A stretch of DNA of 32,642 bases, taken from the NCBI GenBank assembly GCA_002483445.1, contig DLHY01000001.1, positions 1 to 32,642 on the forward strand, given 5' to 3'. Below the pieces are notes generated by a model. That model ran no database searches, was not told the DNA's origin, and worked only from the letters and a program-made list of their open reading frames with translations. Numbering within the stretch: the first letter of the stretch is position 1; every line of letters begins with the position of its first letter. Below are positions 14,571 to 22,913 of this stretch, one piece after another. The stretch comes from Blastocatellia bacterium UBA7656 (lineage in GTDB: Bacteria > Acidobacteriota > Blastocatellia > UBA7656). A program made the position numbers and the translations under genes.

Positions 14571-16523
14571 TCACTCTGCGAGACCGACTCCGCGAAGCAG
14601 ATCAATAAAACGCGCGTCCGAACGGAGAGGATCATAGATAGGATCTGTCTTGAGATAGATCAAATCGCCTGAGCGATACTGATAAGCTTTTTGCAACCAC
14701 TCAAAAGCACGTTCACGGTCGCCCAATCCTATATACACCCATGCGAGATAATGCGGCTGCGCGCCTGATCGCTGCAATTGATCAACGAATGTCTGCGCTT
14801 CCTTTTTCTTTCCCTGAGCGGCGAGGGCGTGACCGAGTCGGGCCGCTGCAAATGCGGCGTTGCCCGAAAGCAGTCGCGCCTGTTCAAAAGCGGCGACAGC
14901 GGGATCGTACATCCGCTTTGCCGCGTAAGCCTGCCCCAGTTGTTGATGAAAAAGATAAGCGCCGGGAGCGATTTCAATCGCCTTCCTGCTCCGCGCTATT
15001 GCTTCATCGTACTCGCGCGAAAGGTAAGCGGCCCAGATGGTCGAAGATTCCAGCAGGGCCGAGTCGGGGTCGATCTGTCGGGCGATCTGAAGTTGCTCGC
15101 GCGATTCGGCGAACCGCCCGCCTGCGGCAAGACAAAGCGCATAATACTGATGAGCTTCGAGGAATTTCGAGTCGATACTTATGGCCTTTTGAAACTCGCT
15201 TTCGGCCTCCGAAAGATTCCAGTCATAGAATGTCCTGATGACCCCAAGCGAGACATGCGGGACTACGAGATTCGGATCGATCTCCAATGCCTTGTTTGCC
15301 ATCTCTTCAGCTTTCGGCATCGTCTCTCTGGGAGGCGCGAATCCGAACTGGCTCTGCGCGCTGTATACGCCCGCCAGCCCCGCGTAGGCGAGACCGTAGC
15401 GCGGGTCTTCGGCAAGGGCCTGTTCAAGAAATTCTATGGAGACGTTCAAACCGTCGCGCGTGCGCTTCTGCCAGTAAGAGTAAGCCTTCAGATAAAGCTC
15501 ATAAGCTCGCGCATTGTCTGTGTAGTGTTTTGTCAGCCGCTTCTTTTCTTCTGCGCTCAACTCCAGAGTCATCGCCTGTGAAAGCTGCTCGGATATGCGA
15601 TCCTGCATAGTCAGCAGGTCGGCGTGATTCTCATCGAACTTCCCGGCCCATAGCGTCTTTCCGTCTTCGACGCGGATGAGTTGCGCATTCACACGGACTC
15701 TGCCCTCGGCGCTTTGCACGCTACCCGTAAGCACTGCATCGACATTAAGCATCCGCCCTATAGCGACAGGATCAGGCTCTTTGGCCATGAGTTGCCTGAC
15801 CGCGCTTGATGGACGCACCGTGAGTTGTATGGTTTGGCTGAATCTGGTCACGAGGTCTGCGGCAAGCCCCTCTCCGAGAGATTGATCCTCTTCATTTGGA
15901 GTGATCGACCTGAACGGGATCACCGCCAGCGTTCTTACGGGCTTTGGCGAAGGTTGAGGCTTGTTCAGAAAATAGTAGGCTGCTAAGACGAGACCGACAG
16001 CAACAGCGATGACCGCAAGCAGGCGAAGCGAAACCATCTGACGACGCGCGCGATTCTTGCTTACTTGCGGTTCCTCATCCGCAGCCGCGGCGATGCCATC
16101 AGGCGAAGAAGGAAAAGTTATGACATTTCCTTCCGCATGCTCTTGCAGGGAGGGAGAAACAAGCGACGATAAATGGATGCGATCCTCCGTCGATTCCTCG
16201 ACTCTCGCGACGAAGCGATAGCCGCGCTTGGGGATCGTTTCGATGTACTGCTGTCCGCCGTCATCAAGGCTGAAAAGTTTTCTCAGGATGTAGATGTTCT
16301 GAGTCAGGTTCGATTCTTCGACTGCCGTATCGGGCCAGATGCGGCGCATCAGTTCAACTTTTTCAAGCACGCGACTTCGATTTTCGACGAGCAGCAGGAG
16401 AATGTCGAAGGTCTTGGGCTGCAACGTCACGGCCTCACCTCGCTGGAGGAGCAATCTGTTTTCCGTATCGATACGGAAAGAGCCGAAGTCGTAAAACCTT
16501 CTTTTTGGAATGCTTGAAGCCAT
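14571..16523 (-). CDS. Winged-helix (OmpR/CadC-type) membrane regulator with FlgO-like and TPR domains
   Basis: A 650-residue one-component regulator. Residues 8-108 are an OmpR-type winged helix (FGSFRIDTENRLLLQRGE, LQPKTFDILLLLVEN, SNLTQNIYILRKLF, IETIPKRGYRF), 110-163 a polar linker, 165-186 a single transmembrane helix. Residues 198-320 resemble the TolB-N/FlgO-type domain found in such proteins (LAVIPFRSI, GEGLAADLVTRFSQ, VDAVLTGSVQ, LWAGKFDENHADLLTMQDRISE). From about 330 onward there are many TPR units (YGLAYAGLAGVYSAQ, AYLFHQQLGQAYAAKRMYDPAVAAFEQ). By analogy with CadC the DNA-binding domain is cytoplasmic and the sensor/TPR part periplasmic. It faces priA convergently and diverges from the 16731 gene, which is a plausible target. 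No regulon evidence is visible. Confidence 0.88.
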   Translation of the reverse strand: MASSIPKRRFYDFGSFRIDTENRLLLQRGEAVTLQPKTFDILLLLVENRSRVLEKVELMRRIWPDTAVEESNLTQNIYILRKLFSLDDGGQQYIETIPKRGYRFVARVEESTEDRIHLSSLVSPSLQEHAEGNVITFPSSPDGIAAAADEEPQVSKNRARRQMVSLRLLAVIAVAVGLVLAAYYFLNKPQPSPKPVRTLAVIPFRSITPNEEDQSLGEGLAADLVTRFSQTIQLTVRPSSAVRQLMAKEPDPVAIGRMLNVDAVLTGSVQSAEGRVRVNAQLIRVEDGKTLWAGKFDENHADLLTMQDRISEQLSQAMTLELSAEEKKRLTKHYTDNARAYELYLKAYSYWQKRTRDGLNVSIEFLEQALAEDPRYGLAYAGLAGVYSAQSQFGFAPPRETMPKAEEMANKALEIDPNLVVPHVSLGVIRTFYDWNLSEAESEFQKAISIDSKFLEAHQYYALCLAAGGRFAESREQLQIARQIDPDSALLESSTIWAAYLSREYDEAIARSRKAIEIAPGAYLFHQQLGQAYAAKRMYDPAVAAFEQARLLSGNAAFAAARLGHALAAQGKKKEAQTFVDQLQRSGAQPHYLAWVYIGLGDRERAFEWLQKAYQYRSGDLIYLKTDPIYDPLRSDARFIDLLRGVGLAE

Positions 16524-16598
16524 CTTTAGAACTTCTTGATAAAGAATTGAGAGCCGACTTGAAGACTTACTGATCGCTTTTCGGAAAAACTTGTCAAC

Positions 16599-16688
16599 GA
16601 GCCGACGCGGTTGGCTCAGGGCAGGGTGAGTTTAGCACCCAACCTGAGAGGCATTCAACAGCGTGGCTCATCGGCGAGGAAAACGCTG
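16599..16688 (+). promoter_or_regulatory. Structured leader upstream of the unknown 16731-19700 gene cluster
   Basis: Three stems can be drawn. Stem A is GAGCCGAC (16599-16606) / GTTGGCTC (16610-16617) with a GCG loop. Stem B is CTCAGG (16615-16620) / CCTGAG (16643-16648), which encloses an inner stem GGGTG (16624-16628) / CACCC (16636-16640). Stem C is ACAGCGT (16658-16664) / ACGCTGT (16682-16688). Stems A and B share bases 16615-16617 and so exclude each other, as in attenuator-like switches. No known riboswitch class was recognised and function is inference. Confidence 0.4.
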
Positions 16689-16730
16689 TGAGACTGAAAA
16701 CAGCGACTGACAACAGAAAGGAGAAACAAT

Positions 16731-17141
16731 ATGAAGCACTTTGACGCCAATGATGTGGAACTTTTGGAAAAGGTTCTTGTTTTATGCCCCGACCTGGATA
16801 TTGTCGCTTACGCGGCCAAACTCGCGCGTGAGAAGATAAAATATCCCATACAGGATCACGACGGACTGCTTCCGCTCTTCGGCAGCAAGCCGCGCAGCCG
16901 GGTATTCAAATTCAAAGAACATAGAGTGACCTTCGAGCAAGCCAGGCAGTTTCTTCCTGAAGCCTTCTTCCCAATCGAATCGGAGGATGACTTTCTGCGC
17001 AAGGTTCTGATGGCTTTTGCTATTGGAAGGAACTCTCATTTCCTGGACACGCAACACACGGGCGTGCTGGGCAACCTTACAGGCTTCCCGCCTGCAACCG
17101 TTATGTTCCGTCCTTCTCCGTCGGCCACGTCGTTCAAGTGA
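16731..17141 (+). CDS. Hypothetical protein, first gene of an unrecognised cluster
   Basis: A 136-residue soluble protein with a strong AAGGAG site eight bases before the ATG. No signal peptide or membrane segment. The N-terminal half is helical and acidic (DANDVELLEKVLVLCPDLDIVAYAAKLAREK). The middle contains VTFEQARQFLPEAFFPIESEDDFLRKVLMAFAIG, and the C-terminus is Pro/Ser-rich (FRPSPSATSFK). I do not recognise the family. It is followed after 61 bases by a small beta-rich protein and then a 698-residue protein, all with good ribosome sites on the same strand, which suggests one transcription unit. Confidence 0.75.
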   Translation: MKHFDANDVELLEKVLVLCPDLDIVAYAAKLAREKIKYPIQDHDGLLPLFGSKPRSRVFKFKEHRVTFEQARQFLPEAFFPIESEDDFLRKVLMAFAIGRNSHFLDTQHTGVLGNLTGFPPATVMFRPSPSATSFK

Positions 17142-17202
17142 ATCGCTTGATGAAGATTATGGCGACGATGAATTTAATGAACATTAACACAAGGAGAAAT
17201 TT

Positions 17203-17463
17203 ATGCCTGCACCGACTACAACAGTATTTTGCCCCGCCGGACGATTTACCCAGGTCGTCTGGACTTCGTTTGCGCCGTTTCGGCTCTATCGAATCAATGC
17301 TGGTTCGGCATCAATCAGGTGGAGACGTTTCAGCGCCGGAATCCCATTTTACTGGGAAGGCATGTTCACAGGGACGACGAATTTCTTTTTCCCACCCGAT
17401 CCCTATATCAGCCTCGAATTCAATCCTTCTTTCGATACCACCGTGTCAATATCCCTTGCTTGA
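17203..17463 (+). CDS. Small aromatic-rich hypothetical protein
   Basis: An 86-residue protein rich in Phe, Trp, Tyr and Ser/Thr with alternating polar/hydrophobic stretches (GRFTQVVWTSFAPFRLYRINAG, ASIRWRRFSAGIPFYWEGMF, FDTTVSISLA), consistent with a single small beta-sandwich or barrel. No signal peptide. An AGGAG ribosome site lies seven bases before the ATG. The family is not recognised. Its position between two other unknown genes and its strong ribosome site are the main reasons to call it real. Two overlapping short frames in the same region lack such support. Confidence 0.65.
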   Translation: MPAPTTTVFCPAGRFTQVVWTSFAPFRLYRINAGSASIRWRRFSAGIPFYWEGMFTGTTNFFFPPDPYISLEFNPSFDTTVSISLA

Positions 17464-17537
17464 TAGTCATGCTTATCGGAAGAAGCATTAGGAATTCATG
17501 CTGAACGATCCGTTCGTTCGGATAACGCTTATAAAGT

Positions 17538-17572
17538 AATCCGCAACGTTTCAAACAGAAGCGTTGCGGATT
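17538..17572 (+). promoter_or_regulatory. Long perfect hairpin ahead of the 698-residue protein gene
   Basis: A 15-bp stem (17538-17552 with 17558-17572, one G-T pair) closes on the loop AAACA. It sits between the 86-residue gene and the 17604 start, 31 bases before the ATG. The 3' flank is TAAGAACC, so it is not a standard intrinsic terminator. It could be a processing site, partial attenuator or mRNA stabiliser that sets different expression for the upstream and downstream genes. Confidence 0.6.
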
Positions 17573-17603
17573 TAAGAACCAGAATAGGAATAGAGGTATT
17601 GTT

Positions 17604-19700
17604 ATGGCAAATATGAATGACTTCGATCTTATCTTTGAATTATCTCCGCGCGCTCTGGTCGAAATGATTCGACCGCAGTTGATGCTCAACGGCATCAACT
17701 ACGATCCGCCCGCGGAAATCGCGGTGATGGTGCCGGGGGGCGGCGAGATTCACTTTGTATTGACCGATCTTTCGGTTTCGATCAGGCCGGAGGCCGGGAT
17801 ATCAATCACTTTTTCTTTCGAGCGAGGTTCACTGATCGGTCGGCCCGGACGCCCTGATCTGACGAGCTTGGAAGGTCGCATCACGATCAATTCGCGACTT
17901 ACGCTCGATCCGGTTCCTATGCAGCCCACACGCCGGATGTTGACGCTTCATCTGCGGCGCATCGAGCGCGCAGGGAGGGTGGTCGATTCATCCTCAGTTA
18001 CTACGAGGGTGCCAGCCTCCTCTGAAGTGGCATCGCTTATCTTACTAGGCTTGCAACAAACGCTCGATGCTCTTCCGACTAATCCGAGCATTGTACTGCC
18101 TCTTCAGGTCGATCCGATGGCGAGAGGCAGCATCAATCCGCCAGTCTTTCGCGATTTGAGATTAGGCTCCATAGGCGGAGAAGGGCGTCAGTCTCTCGTT
18201 CTATTCGCGAATTTGCTTCCCGGCCCCGCGAGTCGAGGCAACGTTGAGGCGTGGCGGACTACTTCGCTCGCTTCCGATGATGTCTCTCTGCTGATCTCGC
18301 CGCAGCTTTTCCACGAGATGATCTTTAAGCCGCAGGTGCAATCATCATTGCGTGTGGCCGATCCTGATTTGCTGCCGCCGACGTGCGGCAGGGCAGAGTC
18401 CGTGCCCTATCCGTCCAGGCCCGAAGTGTCGATCACGCGGGTCGCAGAGACGATGCGCGATGGTCGCGTGGAAGTGGAGATTCGCGCACGCCAGCGCGCG
18501 GGGGACGATGGAGATGCGGGAGGTTTCACAGACCTCATTGAAGTGCGCGGAAGCCTCACCATAGAGGTCAGGCCGCCCAATCAACTCCTGCCCCGCTGGC
18601 GCACCGACGAAGTACATGGCGGGACGCATTTCGGATGGGCGATCTGGCTGCTGGGCATTTTAACGCCGTTTCACTGGTTGATGGCGCTGAGGGCAGGGCT
18701 GGCAGATTCTTCGGCGGCAGGAGCCGCTTCCTTATTCGACCTGCGGCCTGATCCGATAAGCGTGCCTCCCCTCGTCCCGTTCACGCTTCGCACGGCGGAA
18801 ATAAGCCCAGACCATCTGCGCCTCGCGGGGACTATCAATCCTGCTCGTCGGCGCAGCCCTTCCCCTACGCTGCAACTGAGTCCTACGCTCACCGTCACCT
18901 CGCGCGAACGGGTAGATAGTGGAACCTACGAGAGCATGGGATGCCCTGATGGACAGTATCAGTGGGAGCGATGGCGGCAAAATCAGGTCTTCACGTGCAG
19001 GCCATCTACTACACTTGCTTCTCTGCCCGTTCGATACCGATGGCAGATCATGACCGTAGGAGGCGGCGCAGCGGAGACGCTGCGTGGCCCGGCAGGTGGT
19101 ATCGAAAGAACCGCAGAGTGCTTCCTGCCCGAAGAGATTCCCGCCCGGCGCGTGATGCGAACTGTGCGCATTGAGTACGAGATTTCTGCTTCAGGAGCTA
19201 TAACCTTGCGCAACCGCCCGGAAGACGGAGTGTTTCACGTGGGTTTGATCTGCACAGCAACCGATGCAGACGACCACAACATGGAACAGCAGGCGCATTT
19301 CGATTTCGCGGGCGATCAAATTACTCTTGGCGCACGCTCGGACGGAACCAGCACGTGGGCAGCGGATTTTGAGGAATGCGTAAGGCACGCAGGAACTCAG
19401 ACAGGTGGCATGCGCGGCATGGGAGGAAGGATGCTTGATCAGATGCCGCTTCCTCATTGGATACTGGTGCACAGGCCGCCGCCGTGGGAACTGACAGCAT
19501 TCGTAATCGCCGCTTTGCTTATGCCTGATGTCAAGGCGGCTCAAACACTGCTCGGACACGCGGCCACGCTCTACGGCCCGTCGATGGTGACATATATGGA
19601 CGCCTCTCCCGACTTGCTGGCGACGATCTTTCCGTCCGACGGCAAGCTCGACATCGGGAAGTTAGTCCCTGACGAGATGTTGGTTCATAGCGAGGTTTAG
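17604..19700 (+). CDS. Large hypothetical protein, possibly TULIP-like lipid-binding repeats
   Basis: A 698-residue protein without signal peptide. A GAGG site precedes the ATG. The N-terminus (FDLIFELSPRALVEMIRPQL then amphipathic strands IHFVLTDLSVSIRPEAG, ISITFSFERG, GRITINSRLTLDPV) and a second segment from about residue 228 (VSLLISPQLFHEMIFKPQVQ, then VEVEIRARQ, GSLTIEVRP) share the grammar of a helix starting LxISxxxxxxM followed by long beta strands, as in TULIP/P47-type lipid-binding proteins. This is a weak structural inference. Residues 352-371 (HFGWAIWLLGILTPFHWLMA) form a hydrophobic segment. The C-terminal third contains a Cys/Trp-rich part (YQWERWRQNQVFTC) and a helical end. Nothing identifies a catalytic site. 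With the two upstream unknown genes it forms an uncharacterised cluster. Confidence 0.75.
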   Translation: MANMNDFDLIFELSPRALVEMIRPQLMLNGINYDPPAEIAVMVPGGGEIHFVLTDLSVSIRPEAGISITFSFERGSLIGRPGRPDLTSLEGRITINSRLTLDPVPMQPTRRMLTLHLRRIERAGRVVDSSSVTTRVPASSEVASLILLGLQQTLDALPTNPSIVLPLQVDPMARGSINPPVFRDLRLGSIGGEGRQSLVLFANLLPGPASRGNVEAWRTTSLASDDVSLLISPQLFHEMIFKPQVQSSLRVADPDLLPPTCGRAESVPYPSRPEVSITRVAETMRDGRVEVEIRARQRAGDDGDAGGFTDLIEVRGSLTIEVRPPNQLLPRWRTDEVHGGTHFGWAIWLLGILTPFHWLMALRAGLADSSAAGAASLFDLRPDPISVPPLVPFTLRTAEISPDHLRLAGTINPARRRSPSPTLQLSPTLTVTSRERVDSGTYESMGCPDGQYQWERWRQNQVFTCRPSTTLASLPVRYRWQIMTVGGGAAETLRGPAGGIERTAECFLPEEIPARRVMRTVRIEYEISASGAITLRNRPEDGVFHVGLICTATDADDHNMEQQAHFDFAGDQITLGARSDGTSTWAADFEECVRHAGTQTGGMRGMGGRMLDQMPLPHWILVHRPPPWELTAFVIAALLMPDVKAAQTLLGHAATLYGPSMVTYMDASPDLLATIFPSDGKLDIGKLVPDEMLVHSEV

Positions 19701-19782
19701 TGCTTTCAGGGATCGATATGGCTGAAAAGAATTCCAACAGGATTCAACCCGCTGTCGCGATCCCGGAATGAACCGCTCTCCC

Positions 19783-19829
19783 CGCTTGAGCCTGCGGCTT
19801 CAAGGGCCACGCTCGGCACAGCGTGGCCC
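19783..19829. repeat. Paired hairpins between convergent genes
   Basis: A perfect 10-bp stem GGGCCACGCT (19804-19813) / AGCGTGGCCC (19820-19829) with loop CGGCAC has no T-tract on either side. Immediately before it CTTGAGCC / GGCTTCAAG forms a second stem with one bulged base and loop TGC. They occupy the gap between the converging 17604 gene and the YCII operon and may act as bidirectional transcription barriers, or be dispersed REP-like elements. Confidence 0.6.
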
Positions 19830-19832
19830 GAC

Positions 19833-20570
19833 TCAATCCTTGAACACTCCACGAGCCATCATCAGCGGATGCAGTTCGAAAGCCAGATGATTGATCTTCA
19901 TCATCGGATCCCGCGAGGCCATCGCTCGCGCTTCTTCAGTCGAATCCATTCGAAATATGAGAATGCCACGCAGGAATCCGTCATCGAGAAAAGGCCCTGC
20001 GGCTACGAGTTTGCCCGTCTCACCCATCCATCTGATGTGCGCGAGATGATCCTTCTGCAACCTTTCAAGATCGGGCGAACTCTCGCCTGTCCATTTCTGC
20101 CCCTTCACCAGAAGACCGAACTGATAAGTCACCATCTGCGCCTTTGCTGAAGGATTGCTTTTCATTTCGGCGGCATACTTTTCGCCTATGCCTTTGGGGC
20201 CAAGCCACGGATGAAACTCTATAATCAATCGACCTGCCTTCACCGCAGGATCAGCTTCAGCCATCGCGCGAGCTTCTTCGATTGAAGCCGCTTTGAAGAT
20301 GAGAATGCCGCGCAGATCGCCTCCATCAAGGAAAGGCCCCGCGCCGACCAGTTTGCCCGCTTCACTCATCTTTCCGAGATGAGCGAGATGTGCGGATTGT
20401 ATGCGCCGCGATTCTTCAGTTTGCTCTACGCTCCAACGTGGGCCGCGCTTGAACAGCCCGACCTGATAGGTATCCATCTCAAAAGCAGGCTTCGATTCAC
20501 CCGCCTGCTGCGCGAGCGAAGGAAAAACGATTGCGAAAAACATGAGGGACAAAACAAGCATTCGTTTCAT
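19833..20570 (-). CDS. Secreted tandem YCII-domain protein
   Basis: A 245-residue exported protein with two YCII (YciI-like) domains. Residues 1-20 form a signal peptide (MKRMLVLSLMFFAIVFPSLA, then QQ). Copy 1 covers about 33-120 and copy 2 about 143-235. Each carries the pattern Y-Q-x-G-L, H-L-A-H-(L/I), G-K-L-V-x-A-G-P-F-L-D, L-R-G-I-L-I-F, E-E-A-R-A-M-A-x-x-D-P. The YCII fold is related to muconolactone isomerase, with a His-Asp pair thought to be catalytic, and both copies keep a conserved His and DP. The start overlaps the upstream membrane-protein stop as ATGA, and GGGAGG lies upstream, so it is the last gene of the ECF42-type operon. YCII proteins are usually cytoplasmic, so the signal peptide is unusual. 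Confidence 0.85.
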   Translation of the reverse strand: MKRMLVLSLMFFAIVFPSLAQQAGESKPAFEMDTYQVGLFKRGPRWSVEQTEESRRIQSAHLAHLGKMSEAGKLVGAGPFLDGGDLRGILIFKAASIEEARAMAEADPAVKAGRLIIEFHPWLGPKGIGEKYAAEMKSNPSAKAQMVTYQFGLLVKGQKWTGESSPDLERLQKDHLAHIRWMGETGKLVAAGPFLDDGFLRGILIFRMDSTEEARAMASRDPMMKINHLAFELHPLMMARGVFKD

Positions 20571-21034
20571 GTATTCCTCCCGTATTCAAGCGACCTGTGA
20601 GGCTGTGGCGCAACGGCTTCTTTGTAAATCGCGCATCCTGCCACTGCCGCCGCAAGCGTTGCCGCAAGCTCCCACGCTGCGCCGACAAAAGAGAGACTGG
20701 CCGGAAATAAACCGAGAGTGGAACCGACCACCGCGCTGTAAAAATAGACCAGCGCCCAAACCGCCAAACCGGCTGTCAGAGCCGTTTTCACGCCTGCGCC
20801 GAAGCGCGGACGAATGGCCGCATAAAGCCATACGGTCGCCACTCCGACAAGAAACGTCAGCCCGACCAGTCGCGCGATCTCGCCTCCTCCTGCCGCAGGG
20901 CGATTGAGCGATTGCATAGCCGCTTCGACTTCTTTCGCCATCACGACGGCGTTGAACAGAAATTCGCTTATGTTCATCACCAGCCCCGCGACGAGACCTC
21001 CCGCGATGACTCGACCGATATTTATTCTTTCCAT
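20567..21034 (-). CDS. Four-helix membrane protein of the ECF42-type operon
   Basis: A small integral membrane protein of about 155 residues. Hydrophobic segments are visible at IGRVIAGGLVAGLVMNISEFLF, IARLVGLTFLVGVATVWLYAAI, ALTAGLAVWALVYFYSAVVGS and FVGAAWELAATLAAAVAGCAIY. I place the start at the second of two adjacent ATGs (21034 rather than 21037) because the GGGGGAG ribosome site lies directly in front. An extension to 21127 has no support. It lies 87 bases after the sigma-factor stop and overlaps the next gene by four bases (ATGA). The family is unrecognised. Its place between a sigma factor and YCII proteins suggests a membrane partner in the same response. Confidence 0.75.
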   Translation of the reverse strand: MERINIGRVIAGGLVAGLVMNISEFLFNAVVMAKEVEAAMQSLNRPAAGGGEIARLVGLTFLVGVATVWLYAAIRPRFGAGVKTALTAGLAVWALVYFYSAVVGSTLGLFPASLSFVGAAWELAATLAAAVAGCAIYKEAVAPQPHRSLEYGRNT

Positions 21035-21123
21035 CATCTCCCCCTTCGATGTGGCGCAAGCTGACAGCTTGCGCAGTCTCATCAATCGCAATCTAACTGA
21101 TTGCGCCGCATGATTTTCCTCAC

Positions 21124-22377
21124 TCACTGAATCGTCGTCGTCTCAAGTTTGCGGAGTAGAAACCTTCGCTCAGGCTCAGAGCATGAACACTCAAGCGCCT
21201 GACGAAAGCACTCCGCCGCCTTTCGCTTTTCGCCCATCTCGCTCCACAACTCGCCCATAGTCGCAGGCAGCAGGTAGTAATGGCTCATCGCAGGATGCGA
21301 AGCAATTTCCTCCATCGCGGCGATTCCCGCCTCCGGCCCGCGCCATCGCGATAGGGCAACCGCACGATTGAGAGCGACCACAGGCGACGGATTAAGCTCC
21401 CAGAGCCGATCATAAAGCTCGACGATTCGCGGCCAGTTGGTTCGCTCATAATTTTCAGCCGCGACATGACAGGCGGCTATGCCTGCCTGAAGGTGATACT
21501 CGGTCATCTCATCGCCCTCGGCGCAGCGGTCGAGGTGATGAAGCCCGCGATATATGAGACGGGTGTCCCAAAGCGCGCGATCCTGTTCTTCGAGCAAAAA
21601 CAGATCGCCTCCCTCGCCTACGCGAGCCGAAAGTCGCGCAGCCTGAAACAGCATCAGCGCAAGCAGCGCGTGGCACTTGGGCCGGTCAGTCGCAGTGTGA
21701 CGAACGAGCATCTCGCACAATCTGATCGCTTCCTGACACATATCCTTACGCACGAGGTTTTCGCCTCGGTGCGCTGCGTAGCCTTCATTGAAGAGCAGAT
21801 AAATAACTTCGAGAACCGAATCCATCCGCGCAGAGATATCTGCATCCGATGGAAGCTCGAACTGGATTTGCTCATCGCGTATCTGCCGCTTCGCGCGCAC
21901 AAGCCTTTGCGCGATGGTCGCTTCGCGCGCTAGGAAAGCGCGGGCGATTTCGCTCACCCCGAATCCGCCTACGGTTTTGAGAGTGAGCGCGACGCGGCCT
22001 TCGCGCGAGATGGCCGGATGACAGGCCATAAACATCATGCTCAGTTCGTCGTCGAGCAATCGTCCCTGACGCTCGACGGCTGGCGTGAAGGCGCGAATTA
22101 TCTCTTCGGATTTCGATTGAAACGAAGCCTCGCGTCGAAGAGCGTCGAGAGCGCGATTCTTCGCCACCTCGACCAGCCACCCCACAGGGTTTTCAGGCAA
22201 TCCGCGAAAAGGCCAGACCTGAAGGGCGCGAAGCAGAGCGTCCTGCACGACTTCTTCGGCAAGGTCTATGCGATGCGGGCCGAATATGCGCGTGAGGGTC
22301 GAGACCATACGCCCCGCCTGATGGCGAAAGAGATGATCGACCAGCCCGTCTATTTTTTTATCGGTGTCCGTCATCAC
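21124..22377 (-). CDS. ECF42-type RNA polymerase sigma factor with C-terminal helical extension
   Basis: A 417-residue extracytoplasmic-function sigma factor. Region 2 is at about 10-85 (AGRMVSTLTRIFGPHRIDLAEEVVQDALLRALQVWP, NPVGWLVEVAKNRALDALRR), and region 4 at about 110-180 (DDELSMMFMACHP, RVALTLKTVGGFGVSEIARAFL, ATIAQRLVRAKRQIRD). The long C-terminal part (about 185-417; NEGYAAHRGENLVRKDMCQEAIRL, ALNRAVALSRWRGPEAG, Y-Y-L-L-P-A-T-M-G-E-L) is the SnoaL-free, TPR-like extension that characterises the ECF42 group. That group is known to sit beside DGPF/YCII genes, exactly as here. No anti-sigma factor is encoded nearby, consistent with control through the C-terminal extension. Its start overlaps the preceding DGPF gene by four bases (ATGA). 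Confidence 0.92.
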   Translation of the reverse strand: MMTDTDKKIDGLVDHLFRHQAGRMVSTLTRIFGPHRIDLAEEVVQDALLRALQVWPFRGLPENPVGWLVEVAKNRALDALRREASFQSKSEEIIRAFTPAVERQGRLLDDELSMMFMACHPAISREGRVALTLKTVGGFGVSEIARAFLAREATIAQRLVRAKRQIRDEQIQFELPSDADISARMDSVLEVIYLLFNEGYAAHRGENLVRKDMCQEAIRLCEMLVRHTATDRPKCHALLALMLFQAARLSARVGEGGDLFLLEEQDRALWDTRLIYRGLHHLDRCAEGDEMTEYHLQAGIAACHVAAENYERTNWPRIVELYDRLWELNPSPVVALNRAVALSRWRGPEAGIAAMEEIASHPAMSHYYLLPATMGELWSEMGEKRKAAECFRQALECSCSEPERRFLLRKLETTTIQ

Positions 22378-22745
22378 CCTCCGAGTTTGGAGAGGTCTTC
22401 GACTTCGCGCACTTCGATAGAGCCGCCGAATTCAAGCTGCGGGCAATCGCGCGCCAGCGCGACTGCTTCATCATAGTTTGCGGCTTCGATGATCCAGTAT
22501 CCGCCAATGACTTCTTTCGTTTCGGCATAAGGGCCATCAGTGATGACCTGTTTATCTCCGAATCCGCGAAGGACGCGGCCTGTGCCGTCGCAGAGTTTGT
22601 TGATCCCCTTGAGGCGGCCTTCTCGCTGGAGCTTCTCGGCCCAGTCGTTGTACTTCTGGACGACGGCCTGAATCATCTCAGGCGTGAACTCCATATCTGA
22701 AGGCGCTTCTGATTGCGAAAGAGCTATGAGCATGTATTCCGGCAC
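22374..22745 (-). CDS. DGPF/YCII family protein paired with ECF42-type sigma factor
   Basis: A 123-residue cytoplasmic YCII-fold protein: EYMLIALSQSE, MEFTPEMIQAVVQKYNDWAEKLQREGRLKG, and the motif VITDGPYAETKEVIGGYWIIEA, the DGPF signature (here DGPY), then DEAVALARDCPQLEFGGSIEVREV. DGPF proteins are the standard neighbours and regulatory targets of ECF42 sigma factors, but their biochemical role is unresolved. I choose the GTG at 22745 because AAGGAG lies six bases upstream and the family starts at about this point. An ATG at 22781 would add 12 unconserved residues. It leads the operon and is translationally coupled to the sigma gene. Confidence 0.88.
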   Translation of the reverse strand: MPEYMLIALSQSEAPSDMEFTPEMIQAVVQKYNDWAEKLQREGRLKGINKLCDGTGRVLRGFGDKQVITDGPYAETKEVIGGYWIIEAANYDEAVALARDCPQLEFGGSIEVREVEDLSKLGG

Positions 22746-22913
22746 CTGGTTCTCCTTTTCTGATGAGGTCGAAGCGGTCATTTTCCGCGTTCATCCAATT
22801 AACGAACGAGGGGCGCGAAAATCGACGCGCGGTCAAAATTTTTTCATCCGGCAGCGCGTTTGCCCCTCATCGACAAACAGTGTAATCTTGAGCGACATAA
22901 AATAGCATGTCAG

